Assembly (NCBI GenBank): GCA_030512295.1
Contig: JAULSR010000001.1
Span: 8,455,001-8,519,000, forward strand
Direction of reading: 5' to 3'
Source of the DNA: Bombardia bombarda
Taxonomy: Eukaryota > Ascomycota > Sordariomycetes > Sordariales > Lasiosphaeriaceae
DNA length: 64,000 bases
The notes beneath the pieces were generated by a model. It was not told where the DNA came from. It saw only the letters and a list, made by a program, of their open reading frames with translations, and searched no databases. Made by a program: the position numbers and the translations under genes. Below are positions 21,621-32,595 of this stretch, in pieces. Every line of letters starts with the position of its first letter. The stretch's first letter is position 1.

Positions 21621-22874
21621 TGTTCCTGCCTAGGCCTGCTAGGTCCTGAAAGGGAAGGCGCCAGTGGGTGAGGTGTGGGTCGCAGACTCGCAGGGATCTT
21701 ATGCAGCCTCGAATCGAAGCTCGCCAGGGGTCTTTCCCCACGAATCGCTCCTTCGACAGGCGCAACGTGTTGAAATTCTGAGCTGTGGTTGGCTGATCCG
21801 CTTTGCTTTTCCCACCTACCCTGGCAGCGACAGCGGAAACGTCTGAGCTAGCCAAGCTAGCGCCAAGCTTGCGCCGGGACTAAAGGCCAGACCCTCGGGT
21901 TCTACCGACGACAACTCCGTCCCATGAACGATGTACCGTTGTGTAGCAGACTCACTTACACGACTCGATTCATTTTTGTCTCTTGAGCATCATGGTCTGG
22001 AATGTGATGCAATAAGATGATATTTTGAAGGGGGACATGATATTGCCTGCCGGCGCTTTTCTTTTGCATAAGCCTAGTTCAAAAATTCCCATGTGGCTTT
22101 CGTCAGGGCTGCTGTTTGCGGCAATCCATGCAAAACCGTCGTCACAAAGCAGCAACATCGAAGTTCCAGCCAATCAGGAGCTCGTATCAGACCACGGGCT
22201 CCTGAGGCTCTAAATCCAAACATAGGTGGTGATCTGTAGATCCTATAGAAACCCATGCCTTATTGACAACCAAACATATTCATCACATTTCCACAGGACT
22301 TCTGAACATTAAACTAAAGAGAGCCAACCGTTGATTCAGCTCAAATACAAAACTGGACTTGAAACACCCCGGTCTTGCCGTGTGTATCTAGTAGTGTGCA
22401 ATAGCTACCCAGTGCCGTGCCGACGAAAGCTTGTCTACGGAGCTTGGTGATGCCAAGTTGCCCTTGGCCGTGCTTGTTTGAACTTGGCTACATGTGCTTC
22501 ATGTACAATGGCGCTTTCATTTATCTTATATTCGTCTTGGCCCCTATATAAGGGTGTGGACGGGACATGGGGGGCTTGGTGGTAAAAGCGGCCGGGGTCG
22601 TAATGCATCGTGGCTGCAAAGGAAATCAGCTGGGCCGTAGGGAGGAGGCCTAGCGCCTGGCAGTGCTCGGTCGCGGATCCAGGACCGTTCATTGATTGCT
22701 CTCAGCCTGCGTTATTTCATGTCGGTGTCTGAAAGGGGTCAGGTTGGTAGGCGGCCTTTTCTTCGTGGGTGATATCGAATGGTAGCCGCAGAACCATCCC
22801 CATATTTTAAAACGGAAGGGGTTGAGACGTACCATTGTGCGTGTGACTTTCTGGTACACAGAGGTTTAGTGTGC

Positions 22875-24219
22875 CTAGACCTCGACGACCTTGCCATCAT
22901 CATCATCGTCATCGCTATCCTTGGCGGCGTTAGGCTTTTTATCCTCTCCAACCCACGTCTCCTCCGACTCCTCAGGGGCCTCGTCGGCCATCAGTACCTG
23001 AACGATACGGTCGCAAGCTTCCTGAACACCCTCGTCGTCCACTCGGAGATGGGTCTCTCGGATGATGGGGTAGACGCTTATTTTCCTCATCAAGTCCCGC
23101 CCTTCTCTCGAGCTTGTCAAGAGAGTCAGAGTCTCCACATGTGTCTGAATGATGTTGACGTCCGGATCTCTAGTCTTTTCAGGGGGCAACAGCTGCAAAT
23201 CGGGAAGCATATCGTTCATCTCGTCCTCGTCGTACTGCTCGCCGCCAATGATGGGCAGTAAGATGTAGGGCAGAATGTTGACCTGGTTCTCGTCCAGGAA
23301 TACCGGGTGGGAGGGGACGTCAAAGGCAACGTTTTTAATCGCACTCGCCACTCCTTTTCTCCTAACGTCGGATTTATGGTCGGTGAAAACCTTTATCTTG
23401 TTTAGTGGAAGTACGTCATCGTAATCCTGGCTCTTGAGAAAGTACTGCCGTATTTCAGGGTGCTTGGCGAGATCGGCAAAGACGTATGAAAGGTAGTCAA
23501 AGTCGGCATGCTTATTGTAAGTACCATCAGCTCCTTTGACGAAAAGATCGACGAGCTGGTTGAGCACAAGATCATCTGAACCCAAGGCCCTGGGCTGGCT
23601 ACTTTGTCTCCGCGTCAAGATGCTCTTCAATCCATCCCATTTTGATAAGTTGGCAAGCAGCATGGCTATCAGGTTGGCATTTGGCTCGTCCGGGTTCTGT
23701 TGAATTCACAATGCATTAGTTAAGGTGGCTACCGTTTAGGCGCTCATTCCTATAGCCACGTATGGTGATTGTGACTGCGGCTATGATCGAAGTCTTGAGT
23801 CAGTCAACATACCGTCACCATTTCGAAGATTATTCCCAGAAATTTGTCGTCTGTAGCAACCGCTTCTAGGACATCTCGGTCGGCCGTCAGGTTGATCAGG
23901 ATAGTTAAGGCATGTTCGGCAATTTTCTAGGCAACGTTCAGTTCCAAATCTTTCCGATTATTGATCCAAACTCGGCGGAGTACTTACAGGATCATCTCGG
24001 ACTAGAAACTTGAGATGTTTGACAGGCAGCAACTCGTCCGTCTTGAAAATTGCTGGCTGCTCGGTTGAGTAGGAAACCAGATTCTCGATAGCAACCAGAC
24101 GAATCTGCGGGGTTGGGTGGGCAATGAATCCCACAAGCTTCGTGTGCGTCTTCATCAGCGGTATCCTAAAAGTGAGGGCATCTATCATATGAACTTACTT
24201 CCTCGAGTTCTGTCGGCAT
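22875..24219 (-). CDS. HGH1: HGH1 homologue, eEF2-folding co-chaperone
   Basis: Four exons: 24219-24199 (only seven codons, MPTELEE), 24137-23988, 23926-23813 and 23696-22875. All junctions are phase 0, giving 368 residues. Exon 2 begins LVGFIAHPTPQIRLVAIENL, which fits directly after MPTELEE in this family and fixes the tiny first exon. Later parts read KIAEHALTILINLTADRDVL, NPDEPNANLIAMLLANLSKW, VASAIKNVAFDVPSHPVFLD and ILPYILLPIIGGEQYDEDEM (the two HGH1 domains formerly DUF383/DUF384), within an armadillo-like helical repeat. The end is acidic (DSDDDDDDGKVVEV). Family knowledge: yeast Hgh1 works with the TRiC chaperonin and Hsp90 in folding elongation factor 2; cytosolic. Divergent from bystin, 455 bases between start codons. 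Confidence 0.92.
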
Positions 24220-24674
24220 ATTGAAAGAGATTGCTTGTAGGTTGGTTGTGATATACGAATATATCGAGATGTGGGTATGTGGCCGTTCACAGAAAGCATC
24301 AACGCACTCTCAAAAATGACAGCTGCAAAGCTTGTGAAGACCAGCTCTTGTGAGACCAATCAATCATGGAGGGGCAATGCGGGGCAGCTCGATAACCATC
24401 CACCGATAAGAGTGATAAAAGCGCTTCGAGAGCACCTTGCCGGCAAGGCAACCCACGGAAACCCAGTCTCGAGCCAGTACAATAAGGTTTCGGCAGAATA
24501 TAGGCCCGCATAGTGCAGTATGCCAGCCAATCAGCCAATCAAATTTGTAGCGCACCCGCAGTCTACCCCACGAGGGGGTAACTTTTTTTTGGCAAACACC
24601 AAAAAAATGGCCAGAGCCCTGTAGAGATTGTACCGTCTGCACCGTAGACGCCAGACCACGATACTAGACCGAAA
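24220..24674. promoter_or_regulatory. bidirectional promoter region, HGH1 / bystin
   Basis: The 455 bases between the divergent start codons of two translation/ribosome-assembly genes. Shared control is plausible but no specific site (such as an RRPE-like or PAC-like element) was confirmed by eye. Confidence 0.4.
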
Positions 24675-26599
24675 ATGCCGAAGGCCACCAACGCAGCCTC
24701 GTCCCGGGGGAGACGCCACAACCCCCTCGAAGATGATCTCACAGCGACTGGTCTTCTCAAAGACAGCTCAGGAAAGCGGCCGAAGCGAAAGGCGGAACCG
24801 CATGGCGACGAACAGGGCTATGTCGACGCCAGAGCCTCCCGCCAGATCCTGGCCATGAGTCGCAGCCTCATCGACGAGGATGTTCAAGCAGGCATCGATG
24901 CAGCCGCAGCCGCAGCCAAGGCTGCCGGAACCGTCCCTTCGGCCTTCGACTTCGATCCCTCCAGATTCGACCCCGAGAGCGACCAGGAAGAGGATGATTT
25001 TGCCAACGAGGAGGCTTGGGGCGATGAGGATGGGGATGTCGTCGAGGAGATTGAGGTTGATGCCGAGGATCTCGAGTTATTCAACCAGTTTGTCAAACCC
25101 ACGATGGATGAGGATCCTCTGCTGGCCCATGGCTGGGATCAAAAGCCCGAGGGCACGTTGGAGGAGGGGCCCGGCACGGATCTGGCATCTCTGATTCTTG
25201 CTAAGATCGCTGAGAAGCAAGCGGGTGATCAGGGTGGGCGGCAAGAGCCCGTGCACCAGGTCGACGAGGACTATGAGTTGCCACCAAAGGTTGTTGAGGT
25301 CTACACCAAGTATGTTCAATGTTCTGCGATCACAGAGGTACACGCGGAGATGCTTACAAGCTTAGGATTGGGCTTATTCTTGCCCGTTACAAGTCTGGCC
25401 CGCTGCCTAAGCCTTTCAAGATTCTACCCACAATACCGCACTGGGAGGATATATTAGGACTTACACGGCCGGATAAGTGGTCTGTTCAGTCCTCCCCTTT
25501 TGCTGGATCCTTTATTTTTTGAACTATCACTGACTTATTACATCAGGACTCCGAATGCTTGGTAAGACAAGACAGCTTTTACCACGTACAAGTTATGTAC
25601 GACATGATTGCTAATTTTCGTTAAACAGCTACGCCGCCACCAGAATCTTCGTAGCAACAAAGTCTCACGTTGTCCAGAGGTTCATGGAGCTAGTAATATT
25701 AGACCGCGTCCGCGAGGACATCCACGAGACCAAGAAGCTCAACATTCATCTTTTTAACTGCCTTAAGCGTGGTCTTTACAAGCCCGCTGGCTTCTTCAAG
25801 GGTAAATGCCCTATAGCACGATCTTGGCTGAATCTTTTGCTAACTATCGAGTATAGGATTTCTATTTCCCCTGGCAGCATCCGGTACGTCAAAGTCGACA
25901 ATTTATACGAATTACTCGGCTATAACTTTTGAGAGTCATTACTGATGATGTCTGATTAGGCACATGTTCTCTACGCGAAGCACAGATCATCGCTGCTTGT
26001 TTGACTCGTGTTTCGATCCCAGTCCTCCATTCGGCTGCGGCTATTAAGACGTTGTGTGATATTGCAGCAGAACAGGTCTCGCAACAAGCAGAATGTGTCA
26101 GCGCAACAAACTATCTTCTGAAGGTTCTCCTGGAGAAGCGCTACGCCTTGCGTAAGTCTATTTCACAACATCGCACACCACTTGATAACTTGAAGGAAAA
26201 AGCTGACCTTCGACCTGGTAATACAGCGTGGCAATGTATCGATTCCCTGGTTTTCCACTTCCTTCGGTATGCGGCAACCTCGAGAGACGTTACGTCGTCT
26301 TCGAATTCGTTGCCAGTTATCTTCCATCAATGCCTACTCGCATTTGCACAGCGTTACAGGAATGATAGTAGGTTATATTCCCATGAGAGCATTTGTTCCG
26401 TGACCCAAGTACTAACCTAGTAACCCATGTAGTCACGGAAGATCAACGAGAAGCATTGCTGGATCTTCTCTTGAACAGCGGTCACGACAAAATCGCACCC
26501 GAGATCAGGAGAGAGCTCCTTGCCGGACGAGGAAGAGGTGTTCCACTGGAACAGGCAGGCCCGGCTTTTGATGGTGACGACACGATGCTTATTGACTGA
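24675..26599 (+). CDS. ENP1: bystin, 40S ribosome assembly factor
   Basis: Eight exons join in frame: 24675-25309, 25366-25479, 25547-25561, 25629-25801, 25857-25883, 25960-26151, 26227-26367 and 26433-26599, giving 487 residues, normal for fungal bystin. The N-terminal third is charged and disordered (acidic DPESDQEEDDFANEEAW). The helical bystin domain begins near KVVEVYTKIGLILARYKSGP and continues ILPTIPHWEDILGLTRPDKW, TPNA, ATRIFVATKSHVVQRFMEL, RGLYKPAGFFKGFLFPLAAS, SLREAQIIAACLTRVSIPVL and LPVIFHQCLLAFAQRYRND. Exons 3 and 5 are micro-exons of 15 and 27 nt. Family role: Enp1 is part of 90S and pre-40S particles in the nucleolus and cytoplasm, acting with Ltv1 and Tsr1. All junction phases agree, which supports the small exons. 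Confidence 0.92.
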
Positions 26600-27312
26600 G
26601 GCATTCGCATTATTCCAGAATACGGAAAGACGAGGAACCTCTATCCAGTCTTCTCTGTCGATATCCGATTATGGAGCTGGCAAAGCCAAAAGCCAGTCAG
26701 ACGGACAAGAATTGTTTGGTAATTTTGCAGATCCTCTAGGATGGATCATTGCGCCCACTAGATAACGGCATGAATCCACGTTGCCTCGTGGAGAGACCAT
26801 GGATAGGGCATGAGCAAGGCGGCAGTAGATACCCAGATTGGGCGTGATCGATGTATCGGCCCAGATTACCGCTATCGACGAAGGAAGACGGATGGGAGAG
26901 AGTTTATTGAATACATAGCCCTGCATTAAATTTAAAAGAGCCATAAAAACTCATTTACTCGCTTCTCGAGGGCTCAGATAAATGGTGCTGCAGAGTGATA
27001 TGGCACACACAGCTCGATACGATCCATGATGGGTAGCGCCTTCCTCAACTGGTGTCGCATGTTTTTCATACCTCTTGCAGGAGCACTGGCAGGAACGAAC
27101 AGGAACAAGCAGGACGAAATCCAGTCCGTCGGAGGGTGGAATGGGGCTGCTGCTTGACTGTCACCCTCTTTACCAGCCAGATGGTTCATTACCTTCCTCT
27201 AGATTCCCTTGTCGCAGACCTAGAGTCGACATCTGACCGTCCCTCCATTTCCTCACTTTCTCTTGATATTTCCTTTGCAGCATTATTTAATCTGAAAACT
27301 TTCGACGAACAG
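26600..27312. other. intergenic
   Basis: 3' UTR of bystin and probable 5' region of the next gene. A stretch of about 75 bases before 27290 is pyrimidine-rich and ends in TTTGCAG, so it may be a splice acceptor belonging to the downstream gene. No other feature seen. Confidence 0.4.
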
Positions 27313-29524
27313 ATACTCTCAAGTACTCCCTCTCTTTGCCTCCCAGACCGCGGCGGGACCATCTTACTTTGCGCCTGAAGCTGGAAGCAACGGAGGCACA
27401 GTCTATCCTCGACCGCTCGAACCATATTTGTTGTGAGATCGAGAAATGGGAGGTATATGTGAGACTCTTCTGCTTCTTCCTCGGTTATGCTTTCTTTCGT
27501 AAAATATGACGAAGACCATTTACTCCCGTTAACCCAGCAGACTGCTTCAGTGTGCGCCAAAAGGTCTGATGCTAGTAATATTCACAATGTCAAATGCTTT
27601 TTGCTTTTCCGCCTGTCAAGCATTGACATGGCCACGATATACACGCTGATCCCTGACTAGAGCCTAGCAAGCGTAATATGGAACGAAAACATGGCACTCC
27701 GATAGACGAAACAGACTCGGCAAAATGGGGAGTTGGTGGCAGTTCGACAAGGAGCTCGCCAATGGTCAATAATACCTGGCGCAAGAATTTGAACGTATTG
27801 GATGGCTTCTCTAGCACGATACCTTTCATCCGGAGCACGAGCAATTCGCTTGGTGTTGACCCCCCACGGCCGGCCAAAGAAGGATACGAATGGGTTTGGT
27901 ACCCTGAGGGATACTGGGCCGAGCGCGAATTCCGACATCCTCACTCTGTCCCAGGCAGGAAATTCTCCGATGCCAGAGGGTGGAAATGGAGGAGGAGATC
28001 GCAAAAGAGCAGGAGCAGCGGCGGAGGCCACGACGGCGAGTCGACAACACTTTCCCCCAAGTCGGTACTGCAGATAGTAGAAACTGCGCCAGAAAGCCCC
28101 TTTCTTTCCGAGCAAGCGCATGTCGAATCACTGCAGAACCCACGACCCAGTGCCGCCATCCAGAGACACAGGGGAGGGGATGACGAATGGCTATCTCCGA
28201 AACATACCTTGAACCTGAACTCCTTGCATTCCTTTCCACCGATATCACTAGTTCCGCCGGCAGAACCACCGTCAACGGAAACCAGTCCCGTTGCACTGGC
28301 TAGACATCATTACCACTTTCCACAATTACCTTGGAAGGGTCACTCTGATCACAAGACAAAAGATGTGGGTGTATCCTAGCAACATTAGTTGCATTGATAT
28401 CTTAACTTCCAGTCTAATTGTTTGTTCAGCAGGGGAAGCACGCTGACGTTGCCAAACCTGAGGATGACGACCGTATCGGCGAAGTAATGGTTTCTGGGCG
28501 CAATGGATCATCTGATAAACTACCGACAGACAAGAGACACTCGATTGGATCAAAATCAGATGGCCAAGCCAGCACGAAAAGCAAACGCCAACGGTTCCAC
28601 ATGACGATACCATGGCATCGAAAGAGGTTCCTGAAACTACCGCGCAGCGATACCGAAACGGTGCCAAAACAAGTTTCCAAACTTAGGTCTTTTGGTACGG
28701 CCATCTTGTCAATGACAATATCGTTTACAGCATGACTCAATGTACTGACTTGTGTTCCAATTCTTAGTCCATCCGAGAATATGGTCGTCTCAATTTCCCG
28801 GAGGCGTGAGTGTGCCCAGGACTGATCTTGAAGAGGCCACGTTTACTAACTATCAAGACAGGAGGCTACACGGGTCCACACACCCCCTTTGAAAGAAGAT
28901 ACGGCGGACGGAAGGCCGCGCGGCATGTTCTTTGATGTCAACGGCGCCGGCGAAGCAAATGGATCGGGGTCTACAACGTCAACATGGGGAACAAAAAATA
29001 CGGTTGACAGTCCAAGCTCAAGAAAGCAGAAGCAATCATCAGACCAGCAACGGCAACGGTCACCGCTTCCGCAGTCGCCACTTCAAGCCAAACAGAAGGG
29101 GGAGGGCGACCAAGAACACAGACCAAGACGGGAGCGTAAGTCGGGTGGAAGAAAAGACCGGGAGTGGTAGGACACCCCCCGATCAAGCAGGAGGATGATC
29201 TACCAGCGGTGGACCGAAACAAACGAGAACGAAATCGAGGAGAACGGGACTACTTCCCTAAGGCGGCCCTGTTTTCGTTTGACCTTCCCGAGCACTTGCC
29301 AACCAGCCCCATGTGCCCAGCAAACCCAAAGAACAAGTCCAGGGGGAAAGGAGTGTGTGTGGTGAGTGCTGATCTTTGCGCTGATGGGAACTTTGGAGTC
29401 TTGTTTGCTAACCTTGTCTTGTCTTTAAAAAGTATCATGGTAGAGGACAAGGCGGTAGTTTTGGGGAATCATTGGAGACAAAAGATTCGAAGAATGTGGC
29501 AGGGGTGGTTCAAGTTTCTACTGC

Positions 29525-29561
<37 letters not shown>

Positions 29562-29654
29562 ACTGACACCCCCGCTTCCACTTCAGCTATGACTGATGGA
29601 TTTCCGTTTGGAGCTGATGCACGGGAGGAGAAAGGAGTCAGAAGGACGGCCTGA
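27313..29654 (+). CDS. uncharacterised fungal protein (exon model partly uncertain)
   Basis: A multi-exon gene with a recognisable Sordariomycete layout but no known function. A probable 5' exon (27313-27452) reads SLPPRPRRDHLTLRLKLEA and then AQSILDRSNHICCEIEKWE before GTATAT; its own start codon was not found. The next exon (about 27660-28368) has NLNVLDGFSSTIPFIRST and PPRPAKEGYEWVWYPEGYW. Further exons start at about 28435 (GKHADVAKPEDDD...), 28768 and 28862 (EATRVHTPPLKEDTADGRPR). The 3' part has KAALFSFDLPEHLPTSPMC, then a clean junction 29361/29433 (GKGVCV | YHGRGQGG) and a poly-Ala run ending at TGA 29652-29654. The link at 29136-29190 is unresolved: the phase-compatible intron is only 35 nt, and the longer one breaks phase. 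The protein is basic, Ser/Pro-rich and probably intracellular, with no membrane segment. Any start from 27678 gives only part of it. Confidence 0.55.
29520..29560 (+). repeat. GCT/CTG trinucleotide run coding for polyalanine
   Basis: About a dozen GCT/GCG codons in the last exon of the hypothetical gene, giving 13 consecutive alanines. The near-perfect repeat suggests slippage and variable length between strains. Confidence 0.85.
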
Positions 29655-30256
29655 TTTGAAGATTGTTTGAAAATATTGAAACAAACGCGGCGAAAGATAG
29701 GTTTAGTGTTTTGTTCAGAGGTTTGTGGGCTGTCATTCACCTGAGGTGGTTCAATTGGTCTCCGCCGCTTTTTTTTGTCGACTTGACCCCTTTTTACCTT
29801 CACCATGTCGGACAACCCTAACCCTTCATAATCAACTCGGCCAGGAATGAGAAATTAAGTTTGTTTGGTGCACAATACCCCGAGGTAGGGTAAAATTAGA
29901 TTTATATCGTATAAAGGCGTAAAAAGACACTTGAGAGAATCATTAGATTATTCTTGTTTGCCATCTTAATAGCGACTAAGATTGAAGGTGAAGGGAGGAG
30001 AGACGATGGACGATGGACAAGTGACGAGTGGGGCAGCGCTTGGTTCAATTGGGTGACCTTGGATGCAGCTAACTTTACGTTACACCATTGCCTTTGGCCC
30101 CCAATTCATCCAACTCCAAGTCCAGCCTGCATCTCCAGCCTCGCGCGACCCGACTTTGCGAATCCCAAACTTCCAAAAACACGGATAGTTGATGCCATTT
30201 ACAAGAGGCTATCGCATCGCAACAACATCCACGAATCACGCGTCGCCGTCGTCAAG
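29655..30256. other. intergenic
   Basis: Spacer with the 3' UTR of the hypothetical gene and the promoter/5' UTR of CDC73. An open frame continues upstream of the CDC73 ATG to 29954, but its peptide is not like CDC73 and is treated as untranslated leader. Confidence 0.5.
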
Positions 30257-31688
30257 ATGACATCGGTCGTCGACTACGACCCGCTGCTGCTGCTGCGGCA
30301 GTCGATCGCGTCGGGCAGCGCCATCATCCCGACCACCTCCCCCGACACGTCCTCGTCCTCAACCTCGTCCCCAGAGACGTCGCTCTCGCAAGCCACACAC
30401 CTGCACTTCACCCACCCAGCCCGCGTTGTCATACCCATTGATGCGCCGACGCGCTTCGTGTCCAACGACCGGCCCGTCGACCTGCGCAGCATCTACTTCG
30501 CCTGGCTGAACCGCGAGGTCGCCATCCCCGAATACAATGCCTCGGCCACCAAGCTCAACGAGGAGCTGGCTGGCACCACCACCGTCCACAAGTTCGCCTT
30601 TGTTGAGCGCCTGGATCTCATAACCTGGCTCGAAGGCGCCAGCGAGGAATCCGAGTACATCAAGCCCTTGGCCGGCGACAAGGACGGCGCTGTTCACCTC
30701 GGTGGTGCTGGCGGCGCCGCCGCCCACGCCCAGGTCGCAAAGGCGTCGGCCACTGCTGTCTCAGCAGCGGCGAGAGCCGGCCGCGGGACCTTGGATCCGC
30801 GCCTGGCGCAGATTTACAATGGGGAGCGCCGCATGGGCGATCGCAACACGGTTCTGCGCGGCATCAAGCCGACGGTATGTTTGCACCCGCCCGCTCACCA
30901 CTCAGCTATCACTCTACGTGTAAAAGAAGCAAGAAACCAAATAACTGACCAACGACAACCAAACAAAACAGGACTTCTCCCACGTGCGCAAGCTTGCACA
31001 GCCCTTGATGGCACGGAAACCCAGCCCAGCAGGGGGCGTCCCGACAACATCCTCCGTCCCCGGCAGCATCAGCAGCAGCAGTCACCACCACCACCACCAC
31101 CCCTCCGCCACCTCAGCCTCCCTCGCGCTCAACCAGAAACCGCAGCGCCGGCCCGACCCCATCATCCTCCTCTCCCCGTCCGCCTCGTCCCTGCTGCGCA
31201 TGTCCAACGTCAAGTCCTTCCTCGAGGGCGCGCACTACGTCCCGCCCGACCACAACTCGGCCATCTCGATGCTGCACATCTCGCGCGTCATGAAGGACAT
31301 CGACCCGGGGCGGCCGATGCGCTTCATCCTAGTGGAGGGCTCGGAGCAGTTCAAGCCCGAGTACTGGAACCGCGTGGTGGCCGTGTTCACCACCGGCCAG
31401 GCGTGGCAGTTCAAGAACTACAAGTGGCGCGACGCGGCGGAGCTGTTCCGGCACGTGCTGGGCATCTATCTGGGCTGGCGGGGGGAGCAGCCGCCGGACG
31501 CGGTGCGGGGGTTCGGGCACCGGGTCATGGCGTGCTCGGTCGAGAAGTGGCGGGACCCGACGGCGCCCGGGGCGGACTCGAGCCGGTGGAGGGACAGGGA
31601 GGTGGTGGAGGGGATTTGGAAGGCGATTGAGGGGAATATGAGGGCCAAGGGATGGCGGAAGGACGCGGCGCCTACGAAGTTGGATTAG
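30257..31688 (+). CDS. CDC73: CDC73/parafibromin, Paf1 complex subunit
   Basis: Exons 30257-30874 and 30972-31688 (phase 0) give 444 residues. The start MTSVVDYDPLLLLRQSIASG is at the family-typical position. The N-terminal domain continues with RPVDLRSIYFAWLNREVAIP, EYNASATKLNEELAGTTTVH and DPRLAQIYNGERRMGDRNTV. After a variable linker (Ser-rich, with six consecutive His near residue 245) the C-terminal Ras-like domain spans about residues 262-440: RPDPIILLSPSASSLLRMSN, VKSFLEGAHYVPPDHNSAI, RFILVEGSEQFKPEYWNRVV and a conserved end GFGHRVMACSVEKWRDP. Nuclear; in the Paf1 complex on RNA polymerase II, promoting elongation and H2B ubiquitination-linked marks (family knowledge). The Ras-like fold lacks GTPase residues, as in other members. 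Confidence 0.93.
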
Positions 31689-32595
31689 GTGGGAAGATAG
31701 TGGGGAGTGGGTGGGTTATTTAGCTGTTGCTCTTTGGCAACGGGTCTCGTCCCCTTATGGTTTGTCCAGAGATGGATAAAGGGAGGCAAAAGAGTGATTT
31801 TGGGTCGGATCTAATGGTGAACCGGCCTTTAAACTGTAGGTTACGTCACAGCTTATAATTTCTCTACCGAGAAGAATTGGGGGTGGAGAAAGACGACATT
31901 TTCTGGCGTTGGTGATATTTTCTTTTTTATCCTTAGGCCGGCGTTTTTGCAATGGGTGGTGGTGGCGGCGGGTAGATGGATGGACAGGCAGACAGGCAGA
32001 TCGCAGACAAATCCAAAAGAGGGAGAGAATGGAGATCTCGGGAGGCAGGCAAACACTTATTTTTACTGAACTTTTGGGCATTTTTCACAAATACAAATAA
32101 AGGGGAGCACCAAGTGATGTGTGCACGCGTCCATGGTGTTCTTAAATTTTTGATATTTAATGCTAATAGTAAAACTCGAGTCTCTCTATAATTCATTAAT
32201 TGATCACTACAAGGATATTGACTCTCTTCAATAGAGAATGTACAGTATTAACTTGAGCGTGTCAAAGACGATTGACAATTCTGTCAGGAGTGTCCGCAGT
32301 CCCCCCACCCCCACCTTCCGTCAGTGCTGTGGATGCACCTTCCATCAATGGGGATTCCAGTTAAATGCCATCGGGCGGAGAGCTAATGAGTATCAATTTC
32401 GAAACTTAAACGGGGCGGGTTCGAAGTTTGAACCATTCACTTACAAGGCCAAACTGAATGTGGGGAAATCGACATTCAACCGTACATTTATAATCGCACA
32501 CCACACTCACTCACGCATAAACGACATCATTGTGAACAGAACACACTATATTCACGCATCAAGGGGCGAACATAAAAGAGAGAAGAAACGACATC
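31689..32595. other. intergenic
   Basis: Between CDC73 and RIB7, same direction. AT-rich from about 32090 to 32250. A short inverted repeat GGTTC...GAACC sits at about 32417-32433. No gene or tRNA cloverleaf could be built around it. Confidence 0.5.

Larger units (their letters stand above)
20358..22874. other. large intergenic region upstream of the phosphate permease
   Basis: 2.5 kb with no gene recognised. It holds the permease promoter (with two CACGTG motifs), a G9 run at 20745-20753 and a short near-repeat of the type CAAGCTAGCGC/CAAGCTTGCGC at about 21850-21875. The 3' UTR of HGH1 lies at the right end. Confidence 0.5.

Noticed and set aside
29136..29170. 35-nt intron in the hypothetical gene
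   Set aside because: Phase fits but the length is below the usual fungal minimum and no branch site is visible. Kept only as an unresolved point.
29954..30256. Upstream extension of the CDC73 frame (101 codons)
   Set aside because: No resemblance to the CDC73 N-terminus, which starts MTSVVDYDPL at 30257 in every homologue I recall; read as 5' UTR.
32417..32433. Inverted GGTTC/GAACC repeat before RIB7
   Set aside because: Arms are only five bases with a short loop; common by chance and not at a transcript end.
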